Shown in pieces: positions 13,708 through 21,475 of a stretch of DNA of 23,604 nucleotides. This DNA comes from an uncultured Acidobacteriota bacterium (GTDB taxonomy: Bacteria > Acidobacteriota > Thermoanaerobaculia > Gp7-AA8). Each line of letters opens with the position of its first letter. The first letter of the stretch is position 1. Under the pieces are notes generated by a model, which made no database searches, had not been told where the DNA came from, and saw only the letters and a program-made list of their open reading frames with translations. The stretch spans positions 1-23,604 of the forward strand of contig CAMPKJ010000056.1 in NCBI GenBank assembly GCA_946887105.1. Reading direction: 5' to 3'. The position numbers and the translations under genes are program-made.

Positions 13708-15196
13708 CGGCAGGCTTCCTCCGCCACAGTTTCTTCCACGACAGCCACGCCAGTCCCGCTTCCGCCTTCAGCCATAACTTCACGCCGCGCGCGGCCATGT
13801 GCATCGGCGCGAGACCGAGGTTGAAGTACGCCTTGATGCGCCGCCCGTCGTTCATCAATCCGCCAACGCCGGCAGAACGTCTTCCTTCCGCGATCGCCTT
13901 GAAGCGGCGGTTGTAGGCCAGCATCATCTGGTAGCTGATGAACGCCGGCTTCGGTCCGAGCACCGGCATCCAGTGGAACTTCTTCAGCAATCGATACGCG
14001 GGGATGATCACGAAGATGTAGTACTGCGCCGTATCGATGAGCATGGCCGCGCTGAGCAGATCGCCCTCGCCCATGTAGTAGTACTTGTCCTTGTACACGG
14101 CGCGGAAGAAGCGCCAGTACGAGCGCACGAACGTCTCGTTGTGCTCCGCGATGAGCGGCGCGAGGTCCGCACCCATCACGTCCTTCTTCACCATCTCGAC
14201 GGTGGCCTCGACGCTGAACGCGGCGTGGTCGAGACCCGGCGAGTAATACGGATCGAGGAACACGGCCGCGTCGCCGAGGAGCGCCCAGCCGCGGCCCATG
14301 TACTGTTTCGTCGCGTAGGCGAGGTGCGAATAGAAGCGCAGGTCGTCGAGCCGCGGCTCGGCGGTTTCGATCAGCTCGTGGAGCGCGGGGATGGCTTTGA
14401 GAAAGGCGATGAAATCGGCAGCGCGGTTCTTGCTCTGGTGCAGGTCGATCAGGCGCTTGTCGAACACCACGCCGATGCTGGTCTCGCCGTTGCCGAGCGG
14501 GATGACCCAGATCCAGTAGCCATAGCCGGTGTAGTGATTCGTGCCGAGGCGGCGCGAGCTGACGTTGCCGCCGGAAATGCCCAGACGCACGGCCAGATCG
14601 TCGATGTGGCGGACGTTCTTCCAGCGGCACCAGATCGCGGCGGTCGGATGCTCTTCGTTGCGCTCGATCAGACCGAGCTTGCGGCCGATGAGATTCACGC
14701 GGCCGGTGGCGTCGAGCACCCAGCGGCATTGCAGCTCGCGAATTTCCTCGCCAATCTCCACGGTGATGCGGTGATCGAAATCGCCGATGGCGACGTCGCG
14801 CACTCTTGCGGGACGCCACAGCTCCGCTCCTTCCCCGACGGCGGTGGCGAGCAGGTGTTCGTCGAGCGCATCGCGCCGCAGCTGAAACGACGGCACGGTG
14901 CTGCGGATGAAGCCGCCGGTCTCGCTCGCGTTCGCGTGTCCGGTGACGCGGTCGTTCGAGAACCAGTAGCGCAGCCCTTCCTTCGGGAGCTGTTCGTGCT
15001 CGAGGTGCTGCCACATGGCCAGGCGGCGCGTGAGGAACATGGCCGACATTTCGGTGGTCGCTTCGCCGACTTTCTCGTCGAACGCGACCGCTTTCTCGAC
15101 GATCAGCACGCGCAACTGCGGCAGCTCGCGGCGGAGCAGGATCGCCGCGGATGCGCCGCTGAATGCTCCGCCGAGGATGACTACGTCGTACTTCAC
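13643..15196 (-). CDS. FAD-dependent halogenase-like oxidoreductase
   Basis: Flavoprotein of 517 residues. N-terminal FAD-binding fold: VVILGGAFSGASAA (G9, G10, G14), acidic end of strand two at VEK, later LDATGR and ALLGDAAVFLDPYYSPG (308-321). The motif WIWVIP at 228-233 fits WxWxIP, characteristic of FADH2-dependent halogenases, and KVGEATTE at 42-50 fits their GE-T segment. The catalytic lysine of tryptophan halogenases cannot be aligned with certainty. Function may be halogenation or another flavin oxidation. It starts at GTG 15196, overlapping the ExoD-like stop by GTGA. The Pro/Ala-rich tail (from about residue 497) is largely antisense to the ligase 3' end. It is the last gene of the long minus-strand run. 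Confidence 0.8.
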   Translation of the reverse strand: MKYDVVILGGAFSGASAAILLRRELPQLRVLIVEKAVAFDEKVGEATTEMSAMFLTRRLAMWQHLEHEQLPKEGLRYWFSNDRVTGHANASETGGFIRSTVPSFQLRRDALDEHLLATAVGEGAELWRPARVRDVAIGDFDHRITVEIGEEIRELQCRWVLDATGRVNLIGRKLGLIERNEEHPTAAIWCRWKNVRHIDDLAVRLGISGGNVSSRRLGTNHYTGYGYWIWVIPLGNGETSIGVVFDKRLIDLHQSKNRAADFIAFLKAIPALHELIETAEPRLDDLRFYSHLAYATKQYMGRGWALLGDAAVFLDPYYSPGLDHAAFSVEATVEMVKKDVMGADLAPLIAEHNETFVRSYWRFFRAVYKDKYYYMGEGDLLSAAMLIDTAQYYIFVIIPAYRLLKKFHWMPVLGPKPAFISYQMMLAYNRRFKAIAEGRRSAGVGGLMNDGRRIKAYFNLGLAPMHMAARGVKLWLKAEAGLAWLSWKKLWRRKPAATAAPEPPVSPSPARPPASPR

Positions 15197-15837
15197 GCGA
15201 AGAGCGCCTCCCACGCCTTCTGGATCGCGACCGCACCTCCGCCGATCAGGATCGCGAAATAGATGATCGTGGCGATGTTGGAGAGATGCCCGAGGAGGAT
15301 GCAGACGCCGTCGCGCTGCAGAAACCCGATGGCGAAGAAGAGGATCGCCACGGCGGGCAGCGTGTTGCTGAACGGGATCAGGCCGAACGGCGCCATCAGC
15401 AGGAGCGCGCCGAGTATCAGCGCCGCATTGTTCACGAAATGAAGGAAGCGCCCTTTCGTCAGCCAGGCCATGCGTCGCGGGCGGCTGATCTTCTCCAGCT
15501 TCTTGAACCAGCGCAGGCCGCGCTCGAACCCACTGCGCAGTTTCGCGGAAGAGATCTCGCGGCACTCGATCTTCGCCGGCAGCCAGAGATTGCGGCCGAG
15601 CAGCCGCGTGATCGAGATCAGGAGGATCGCGCCGCCGAAGACCGTGCTCACGCCCGGAATCGAGACCGGCACGAGGAAGATGATGGTCAGGAACGCGGTG
15701 AGCAGCATCAGTCCCTCATGACCGATCAGATCGCGGATGGTCGCGATCGTGACGCCGCCGTCCGGCAGGTTGTGGATGGCGGTGCCGATTTTCTCGGTGA
15801 GGGAGTGTTCCGGGAGCTCCGTGGAGGTGGTGGACAT
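15193..15837 (-). CDS. ExoD-family membrane protein
   Basis: A 214-residue integral membrane protein resembling exopolysaccharide synthesis protein ExoD. After a cytoplasmic start (MSTTSTELPEHSLTEKIGTAI) hydrophobic segments lie near 45-62, 66-85, 135-152, 155-172 and 185-205. Family features include LVPVSIPGVSTVFGGAILL, a basic loop with WLPAKI, RPRRMAWLTKGR, and IPFSNTLPAVAILFFAIGFLQRDG. The molecular role of ExoD is not settled; it has been linked to polysaccharide and alkaline stress. The ATG at 15837 is 37 nt after the DinB-like gene; that gap has a GCGCAT-C-ATGCGC palindrome (15846-15858). Confidence 0.85.
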   Translation of the reverse strand: MSTTSTELPEHSLTEKIGTAIHNLPDGGVTIATIRDLIGHEGLMLLTAFLTIIFLVPVSIPGVSTVFGGAILLISITRLLGRNLWLPAKIECREISSAKLRSGFERGLRWFKKLEKISRPRRMAWLTKGRFLHFVNNAALILGALLLMAPFGLIPFSNTLPAVAILFFAIGFLQRDGVCILLGHLSNIATIIYFAILIGGGAVAIQKAWEALFA

Positions 15838-15874
15838 GTGAAGACGCGCATCATGCGCAAACGAGGGCGGCAAC

Positions 15875-16444
15875 TCAAGCCGGCCGGGTTGCGGATTGCC
15901 TGAGAGCGGCCACGGCCTGTTCGGCCTGCCACAGATGGCGGCGCTGGTGCGCGACCAGGATGCGGAACGCGGAGTAGAGGTTGTACCGCACGCGTCGGTC
16001 GAACGGCGAGACGATCTTGACGCGCGACAGATCGAGATCGCGCGCCTCCGCGACCTGTTCCGCGAGCCTCGCCTGCAGCGTCGCAAACTCGCCGAACGCC
16101 TCCGCCTTCGCGCGCACGGAACGCGGCACGAACGGAGCCGCGGTCTTCACGCGCTGGCGGATCGGCGGCTCCAGAAACCAGCGCAGCACGCGGCCGATGA
16201 CGTCCATCTTCAGGCCGCCCTTCTTCAGAATCAGGCCGCGCTGGCGCGCATCGGAGAGCGCCTTCTCGAGCACGGGCAAGAACATCTCGGTGGAGATGCT
16301 CAGATGGCTGAGGCATTCCGCGGCGGACCAGCTGGACGCATTCGGCCGCACGGTGAACAGCCGTCCGTCGGTGGATTGCACGAGGGTCCACGCGCGCTGC
16401 GTGGCCTCGCTCAGCTCCTTCTCCACATCGTCGATGGTCTCCAC
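15875..16444 (-). CDS. DinB-like superfamily protein
   Basis: A 189-residue soluble protein. Pattern SAAECLSHLSIST in the first third and RILVAHQRRHLWQAEQ near the C-terminus fits the four-helix DinB/YfiT-like fold, in which spaced histidines bind a metal. The family includes thiol-dependent transferases and stress proteins, but most members have no known substrate, and none is claimed here. It starts at GTG 16444, 3 nt after the proC stop, with AGAAGG about 10 nt upstream inside the end of proC. Confidence 0.75.
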   Translation of the reverse strand: METIDDVEKELSEATQRAWTLVQSTDGRLFTVRPNASSWSAAECLSHLSISTEMFLPVLEKALSDARQRGLILKKGGLKMDVIGRVLRWFLEPPIRQRVKTAAPFVPRSVRAKAEAFGEFATLQARLAEQVAEARDLDLSRVKIVSPFDRRVRYNLYSAFRILVAHQRRHLWQAEQAVAALRQSATRPA

Positions 16445-16447
16445 CCG

Positions 16448-17269
16448 TCAACCCTTCTTCAGCATCGCCTCGCCGAGCTCGCGCGAGCGCCGCGTCGCCG
16501 CTTCGACCGCATTCATCAGCGTCGTGCGCACGCCGCCATGCTCGAGCGTGTGCAATCCAGTGATGGCCGTGCCGCCCGGCGACGTGACCATGTCCTTCAA
16601 CCTTCCCGGGTGCTCGTTCGTTTCGAGGAGCAGCTTTGCGGATCCGAGCAAGGTCTGCGCCGCGAGCAGCTGAGCGGTGCGGCGGGACAGTCCGACCTTC
16701 ACGCCCGCATCGCTGAGCGCCTCCAGGATCAGGAACACATACGCCGGGCCGGAACCGGAGAGCCCCGTCACCGCGTCGAGCTGTGATTCCTCGAGGATAA
16801 CCGTCAGGCCGATGGCGTCGAAGATGCGTTTGGCATCGGCGAGATCCGATTCTCGCGCATGCTCGCCGCCCGCGATCGCCGTCGCCGCCGCATCGACCAG
16901 CGCCGGAGTGTTCGGCATCGCGCGAATGACCCGCGTGCCGCTCGCCAGCCGCGCCTGGATCGTCGCCACCGGCACGCCCGCCGCAATCGAGATCACCAGC
17001 GCGTCGCGCGAGATCGTCTCCGCGACCTCATCCAGCACGCGACTCATGATCTGTGGCTTGACCGACAACACCACGATCTCCGCCGACGCCGGCTTGTGAT
17101 TGTCCGTGGTCGCGTCGATGCCGTACTTCTCGCGCAACTCCTCCACCCGCTCCCGCCGCGGCCCCGAAGCCGAGATCTGCGCCGGCGCGAAGTCCTCCCC
17201 GCGCAAAAGCCCCCGCAACATGGCCTCGGCCATGTTGCCGGCACCGACGAAACCGATGGTTCGGGTCAT
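16448..17269 (-). CDS. proC: Pyrroline-5-carboxylate reductase
   Basis: Last step of proline synthesis: NAD(P)H-dependent reduction of 1-pyrroline-5-carboxylate. The 273-residue protein is full length, with Rossmann motif IGFVGAGNMAEAM at 5-17, VVLSVKPQ, VIRAMPNTPALV and the C-terminal signature GLSGSGPAYVFLILEAL followed by TSPGGTAITGL. The ATG at 17269 overlaps the TGA of the HepT gene (ATGA), so translation of this housekeeping enzyme is coupled to a toxin gene. Confidence 0.97.
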   Translation of the reverse strand: MTRTIGFVGAGNMAEAMLRGLLRGEDFAPAQISASGPRRERVEELREKYGIDATTDNHKPASAEIVVLSVKPQIMSRVLDEVAETISRDALVISIAAGVPVATIQARLASGTRVIRAMPNTPALVDAAATAIAGGEHARESDLADAKRIFDAIGLTVILEESQLDAVTGLSGSGPAYVFLILEALSDAGVKVGLSRRTAQLLAAQTLLGSAKLLLETNEHPGRLKDMVTSPGGTAITGLHTLEHGGVRTTLMNAVEAATRRSRELGEAMLKKG

Positions 17270-17613
17270 GGTTTGGAACGCTCCGGGAAAAGAGGCGCAA
17301 GTGTCGCTACGACAGTGGGTAACTCATGCGTGACGATGTCCCAGATCACGGGGAGATTCACACCCTCGTAATCATGGACCAGGACGTTGCGCAGATTCTT
17401 CATCTTTCTCCACGGCAGGTTGGCCACATCGGCTTCCGTTGACGCGTCGATTCGACCGGCCGCTTCGCCGAGCACCGTCAGTGAATGCAGCACCGCCTTG
17501 CGAAGCATCGCGTTCGTGCACAGATCTTCGAACGACGCACCGCGCACGAACATCAAAGCATCTTCGGCCTCGAGCAGAATATCCAGAAGGTATTGCCGCT
17601 CACGCGACGTCAA
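17266..17613 (-). CDS. hepT: HepT-like RNase toxin (DUF86/HEPN)
   Basis: HEPN-domain ribonuclease toxin of 115 residues. The diagnostic RX4HXY motif is RNVLVHDY at 75-82 (Arg75, His80, Tyr82). In studied HepT proteins the tyrosine is AMPylated by the partner MntA, which neutralises the RNase. The frame opens with TTG at 17613, within the end of the antitoxin gene (14-nt overlap). Antitoxin-first order and overlap are typical of MntA/HepT pairs. Confidence 0.9.
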   Translation of the reverse strand: MTSRERQYLLDILLEAEDALMFVRGASFEDLCTNAMLRKAVLHSLTVLGEAAGRIDASTEADVANLPWRKMKNLRNVLVHDYEGVNLPVIWDIVTHELPTVVATLAPLFPERSKP

Positions 17614-17917
17614 GCAACACCGCCGTTTCGAAGATGGCCGCGCGCCTCAGATAGTTCCGCATCGATTCCACGGCTGTGCGGTCGACGAGGTCAACTTCGC
17701 GACCAAAGATCGCGGCGAGCTCGTCCCGCATCTCGAGCCATGCATCGAATGTCTGTTTCGCATCCGGCGCGAACCGCACCAGCACATCCACATCGCTATC
17801 CTCGCGAAACTCCTCCGGCCGCGTGGCGCTGCCGAAAAGCGCAAACTCCGTGATCTTCCACTTGCGGCAGAAGTCGCGGAGCTTGTCTTTGTCGATGTCG
17901 ATGGCGATGTCGGGCAT
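17600..17917 (-). CDS. mntA: MntA-like minimal nucleotidyltransferase antitoxin
   Basis: A 105-residue nucleotidyltransferase of the MNT family. Active-site motif GSATRPEEFREDSDVD begins at Gly29-Ser30 and carries the metal-binding pair Asp40 and Asp42, with a third acidic residue in REVDLV (about Asp76). Family knowledge: it AMPylates the HepT toxin. The loop between GS and DSD is one residue longer than the common form. The ATG at 17917 is 10 nt after the SGNH-like gene, so the module lies within the long operon rather than having an obvious promoter of its own. Confidence 0.9.
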   Translation of the reverse strand: MPDIAIDIDKDKLRDFCRKWKITEFALFGSATRPEEFREDSDVDVLVRFAPDAKQTFDAWLEMRDELAAIFGREVDLVDRTAVESMRNYLRRAAIFETAVLLDVA

Positions 17918-17927
17918 CGGCCGTAGT

Positions 17928-19112
17928 TTACTTCGGGGCGAGGGGCACCAGCGCTTCGGCGAGAGCCTCGGCGACGAGGCGATAGCCGGTCGGCGAGTAG
18001 TGGCCGTTGAAGAGGGAGGCGGTGCCGTGCTCTCTCGCGTGAGCGACCAGACGCGGGGTGGGGTCGACGATGGTGAAGCCTTTCAGGCGGTCGAGGTGGG
18101 GCTGCCAGGGGTCGGGCTTGCCGGCCAGGACGGCGTCGATGACATCGGAGCGCGGGAAGTAGATCAGCACGAATGGCTTGCCGCTCTTCGCGACCTCCTC
18201 GCGGTAGCGCTCCAACAGCCGCACGGTGATGTCCATCGCCTCGCCGTCGACCGCAAAGAGATCCTGCGGCGTTTCCTCGCGCGACGTCCACCCGTCGACG
18301 AGCGTCGAGATCAGCTTGCTCGGCGTGTACCAGTGATGCTGGTACTTCTCGGTGTAGGACGGCTCGTATTTCGCGAGCGGCCAGCGGTGGAAGTTCGCCA
18401 GGACATCCGGGACGTCCTCCGGCGGCACGGTCGGGCGATTGATGAGCTCGAGGTTCCCGTCCTCGACGATGTAGCGCGGCTTCGAAAAGGGGATGCCGGT
18501 GCCGGGGAACGCCACGATGCGCCACAGCGTGACGTCGCGGCCGACGTTCTCCATCTGCAGGCCTTGCACGATCACGTTCGTCTCGAACCGCGAGCCGTCG
18601 CGGTTGTAATAGAGGTAGGCCTGATCGAATCCGAAGCCGCCCACACCGAAGTTCAGCACCTCGGCATCGAGTCCCCGCGCCCTGAGCATGTTCTCGACCT
18701 GCGGCACCAGCGAATCGGCGAAATCAGCATCGAAGCCGGCCACGAAGGAGTCGCCGAACATCGACACGCGAAACAGTCCCGGACGCAATGCCGCGACGTA
18801 CTCGCGATCGGCGCGCAGGCCGAACGAGTTCGCGCAATAGCGCCCCTCGGGCGTACAGGTGCGCGGACGGTTGGCCCAGCCGAGGTCCGGGTCGTAGAGG
18901 AGGAAGCCGGAAGAGTCCTTCAGATAGCGATCGACGATCGTGCGCGCGTGCGTCACCGGCAGCGCATACGGACGGACCGGTTTTTCGCGAAAGAAAAATG
19001 TTCCGTCCGCGTCGAAGCGTCCCTGGCCGCGCACGTACCACTCGCCCACCGCGAACGTCAGCGCGAGCGAGAGAAGAAGAAAGATCGCGAGAAAAGCGGC
19101 CTGTTTCCGCAT
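17928..19112 (-). CDS. Membrane-anchored SGNH/GDSL-like protein
   Basis: A 394-residue protein with one N-terminal membrane helix or uncleaved signal (about 5-23) and an extracytoplasmic domain. Block I is VSMFGDSFVAG with the nucleophile Ser122; LNFGVGGFGFDQ at 153-164 fits the block with the oxyanion glycine; the late NGHYSPTGYRLVAE has the catalytic His371. The aspartate expected shortly before that histidine appears as Asn369. Similar proteins add or remove acyl groups on surface glycans. Its ATG directly abuts the DUF5989 stop, and it completes a carbamoyltransferase-SxtJ-DUF5989-SGNH set. The substrate is unknown. Confidence 0.82.
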   Translation of the reverse strand: MRKQAAFLAIFLLLSLALTFAVGEWYVRGQGRFDADGTFFFREKPVRPYALPVTHARTIVDRYLKDSSGFLLYDPDLGWANRPRTCTPEGRYCANSFGLRADREYVAALRPGLFRVSMFGDSFVAGFDADFADSLVPQVENMLRARGLDAEVLNFGVGGFGFDQAYLYYNRDGSRFETNVIVQGLQMENVGRDVTLWRIVAFPGTGIPFSKPRYIVEDGNLELINRPTVPPEDVPDVLANFHRWPLAKYEPSYTEKYQHHWYTPSKLISTLVDGWTSREETPQDLFAVDGEAMDITVRLLERYREEVAKSGKPFVLIYFPRSDVIDAVLAGKPDPWQPHLDRLKGFTIVDPTPRLVAHAREHGTASLFNGHYSPTGYRLVAEALAEALVPLAPK

Positions 19113-19265
19113 TTAGAACAGCGAATAGATGAACGGCGCCAGCGCGGAGCCGGCGGTCAGCGTGATGATGCCGCTGAGCAGCAGGAGGATCAGCAGGATC
19201 GGCACGAGCCAGAGCTTCTTGCGCTCGCGCACGAAATGCCAGAACTCGCGGAAGAACTCGATCAT
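19113..19265 (-). CDS. DUF5989 small membrane protein
   Basis: A 50-residue protein: MIEFFREFWHFVRERKKLWL, one hydrophobic helix (about 20-38), then TAGSALAPFIYSLF. This layout is typical of DUF5989, a family found beside carbamoyltransferases and SxtJ proteins; its function is unknown. The ATG at 19265 is chosen over upstream in-frame codons because it gives the family's usual start and length, and GAGG stands seven nt upstream. It sits 7 nt after the SxtJ-like gene. Confidence 0.88.
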   Translation of the reverse strand: MIEFFREFWHFVRERKKLWLVPILLILLLLSGIITLTAGSALAPFIYSLF

Positions 19266-19272
19266 GGTCGCC

Positions 19273-19677
19273 TCAAAACTGCTTCTCGACGTGACGGTCA
19301 CCATACGAATGCGGCTCCACGTCCGTCCAATAGGAATCGCGTCGCGCGTTCGAGATCGGTGAGCGCCCGAACAGACGCATCAGCAGGCCGATCGGCGTGA
19401 CGACGAGGAAGAATACCAAGGTCAGGAGAATGCGCGTATTGAGCCATCCCAGCGCTTCGCCGAGCCGCATCCAGCCGCGATACACCGGATGCAGCGTCCT
19501 CGGCGCGATCGCCGCCAACAACGACAACACGGCAGCGATCGAAACCAGCGTGAGCACCAGCCACGGCTGCGCACCGCGCCATCGCTGATATGCCGCGATC
19601 GCCAGCAGCGCGCCGCTCACGATCAACGCGAACGATGTGATCGTGCGGCGGGAGAGCTCAGTCGAGGTCGAATTCAC
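19273..19677 (-). CDS. SxtJ-family membrane protein
   Basis: A 134-residue protein named for a gene of the saxitoxin cluster; function unproven. Hydrophobic helices lie near 13-30, 38-57 and 83-104. The conserved end of the family is clear: LVFFLVVTPIGLLMRLFGR, then DSYWTDVEPHSYGDRHVEKQF. It starts at GTG 19677, overlapping the carbamoyltransferase by 20 nt. Confidence 0.88.
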   Translation of the reverse strand: MNSTSTELSRRTITSFALIVSGALLAIAAYQRWRGAQPWLVLTLVSIAAVLSLLAAIAPRTLHPVYRGWMRLGEALGWLNTRILLTLVFFLVVTPIGLLMRLFGRSPISNARRDSYWTDVEPHSYGDRHVEKQF

Positions 19678-21466
19678 GTTTCATTTCCGCCGAGAGTGCC
19701 GGCTGTTCTTCGCGCAGAAGCAGGCAGGGGCCTATCACCAGCGCATCCATTTCCGTGCTCACGAAGCAGCGATATGCATCTTCGGGCGAGCAGACGATCG
19801 GCTCGCCGCGCACGTTGAACGACGTGTTCACGACGACAGGGCAACCGGTCACGCGGTGGAACTCGGACAGCAGCGCGTGAAAGCGCGGGTTCGTCTCGCG
19901 ATGCACCGTCTGCACGCGCGCGGAGTAGTCGATGTGCGTGACCGCGGGAATCGTGGAGCGGGCGACGTTGAGCTTGTCGATGCCGAACAGCGCCATCTGC
20001 TCGTCCGTCATCAGAATCCGATGCTCCTCGCGCACGTCCGCCACGAGCAGCATGTACGGACTCGGCACCTCGAGCTCGAACCATTCCGGCGCGTGCTCCG
20101 CGAGCACCGCCGGCGCAAACGGCCGGAACGACTCGCGGTTCTTGATCTTGAGGTTCATCCGCCGCTGCATCTCCGGATTGCGCGCGTCGCCGAGGATCGA
20201 GCGTGCGCCGAGAGCGCGCGGACCGAACTCCAGACGGCCGCTCATCCAGCCGACCACTTTCCCTTCGCTGAGCATGCGCGCAGCAGCCGGGATCAACTCG
20301 GCGTCATCGAGCACGCGATACGGCGCGGAGTACTTTTTCAGTGCGGACTCGATGTCGTCACGCGTGTATTCGGGACCGAGGTACGAACCGTTCTGCGAGT
20401 CGCCGGCAACCGCCGTGCGCGCGTTGCCGAGGTATTGGTGCCAGACCACTTGTGCGGCGCCGAGGGATCCGCCGGCGTCGCCGGCGGCGGGCTGGATCCA
20501 GATGTTGTCGAACGGACCTTCGCGCAGAATGCGCCCGTTGCCGACGCAGTTCAGCGCGACGCCGCCGGCGAGACAGAGATTGCGCATCCCCGTCTTCGCG
20601 TGCACGTGGCGCGCGATCTTCAGCATCGCCTCTTCCGTCACCACCTGAATGCTCGCGGCGAGGTCGAGATCGCGCTGTGTGAGCAGCGATTCGGGATCGC
20701 GCGGCGGACCGCCGAAGAGACGATGAAACTTCTCATTGGTCATCGTCAGTCCCTGCGCGTAATTGAAGTAGTCGAGATCCATGCGGAACGAGCCGTCATC
20801 GCGGATCTCGATGAGGTGCTCGCGGATCAGCGGCGCGTATTTCGGATCGCCGTACGGGGCGAGTCCCATCACCTTGTACTCGCCCGAATTCACCTTGAAG
20901 CCGGTGTAGTACGTGAACGCGGAGTACAGCAGGCCGATCGAGTGCGGAAAGCGGATCTCCTGCAGCGGCGTGATGCGGTTGCCGCGGCCGGTCCAGTAGC
21001 TCGTGGTCGCCCATTCGCCGACGCCGTCGAAGCAGACGATGGCCGCTTCCTCGAATGGCGACGGATAGAACGCGCTGGCCGCATGCGCCTCGTGATGCTG
21101 CGAGAAGAGGACCTTCCCCTCGTAGCCGGTCAGCCGCCGGATCTCACGCGGCATGTGCAGCTTCTCTTTGAGCCACAGCGGCATGGCCTTCAGAAACGAC
21201 TGGATGCCGCGCGGCGCGTAGCCGACATAAGTGCTGAGCAGCCGCTCGAACTTCAGCAGCGGCTTGTCATAGAAGACCAGATGGTCCACGTCGCCGATCG
21301 AGATTCCGCCCGCGCGCAGCACGTAATCGACGGAGTGCGACGGAAACCGGTGATCGTTTTTCTTGCGCGTGAAGCGTTCTTCCTGCGCCGCCGCCACGAT
21401 CTGGCCGTCCTGCAACAGGCAGGCGGCGGAGTCGTGGTAGTAGGCAGAAATCCCGAGGATGTTCAA
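19658..21466 (-). CDS. Carbamoyltransferase, NodU/CmcH/TobZ family
   Basis: Transfers a carbamoyl group from carbamoyl phosphate, through carbamoyl-AMP, to a hydroxyl of a sugar or natural product. 602 residues, normal length. The opening MNILGISAYYHDSAACLL is typical. The Kae1-like domain has SQHHEAHAASAFYP (metal-binding histidines about 124-128), CFDGVGEW and LCLAGGVALNCVGNG (297-311). The C-terminal YrdC-like domain follows with RLEFGPRALGARSIL and FRPFAPAVL. The start codon is TTG at 21466, judged from the conserved first residues; it lies 9 nt after the serine hydrolase gene. The acceptor is unknown. Confidence 0.95.
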   Translation of the reverse strand: MNILGISAYYHDSAACLLQDGQIVAAAQEERFTRKKNDHRFPSHSVDYVLRAGGISIGDVDHLVFYDKPLLKFERLLSTYVGYAPRGIQSFLKAMPLWLKEKLHMPREIRRLTGYEGKVLFSQHHEAHAASAFYPSPFEEAAIVCFDGVGEWATTSYWTGRGNRITPLQEIRFPHSIGLLYSAFTYYTGFKVNSGEYKVMGLAPYGDPKYAPLIREHLIEIRDDGSFRMDLDYFNYAQGLTMTNEKFHRLFGGPPRDPESLLTQRDLDLAASIQVVTEEAMLKIARHVHAKTGMRNLCLAGGVALNCVGNGRILREGPFDNIWIQPAAGDAGGSLGAAQVVWHQYLGNARTAVAGDSQNGSYLGPEYTRDDIESALKKYSAPYRVLDDAELIPAAARMLSEGKVVGWMSGRLEFGPRALGARSILGDARNPEMQRRMNLKIKNRESFRPFAPAVLAEHAPEWFELEVPSPYMLLVADVREEHRILMTDEQMALFGIDKLNVARSTIPAVTHIDYSARVQTVHRETNPRFHALLSEFHRVTGCPVVVNTSFNVRGEPIVCSPEDAYRCFVSTEMDALVIGPCLLLREEQPALSAEMKREFDLD

Positions 21467-21475
21467 ACGTGAGAG

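Noticed and set aside
15197..15565. N-terminal extension of the flavoenzyme by about 120 residues
   Set aside because: The region is the ExoD-like gene in another frame; the FAD-binding strand begins right after the GTG at 15196.
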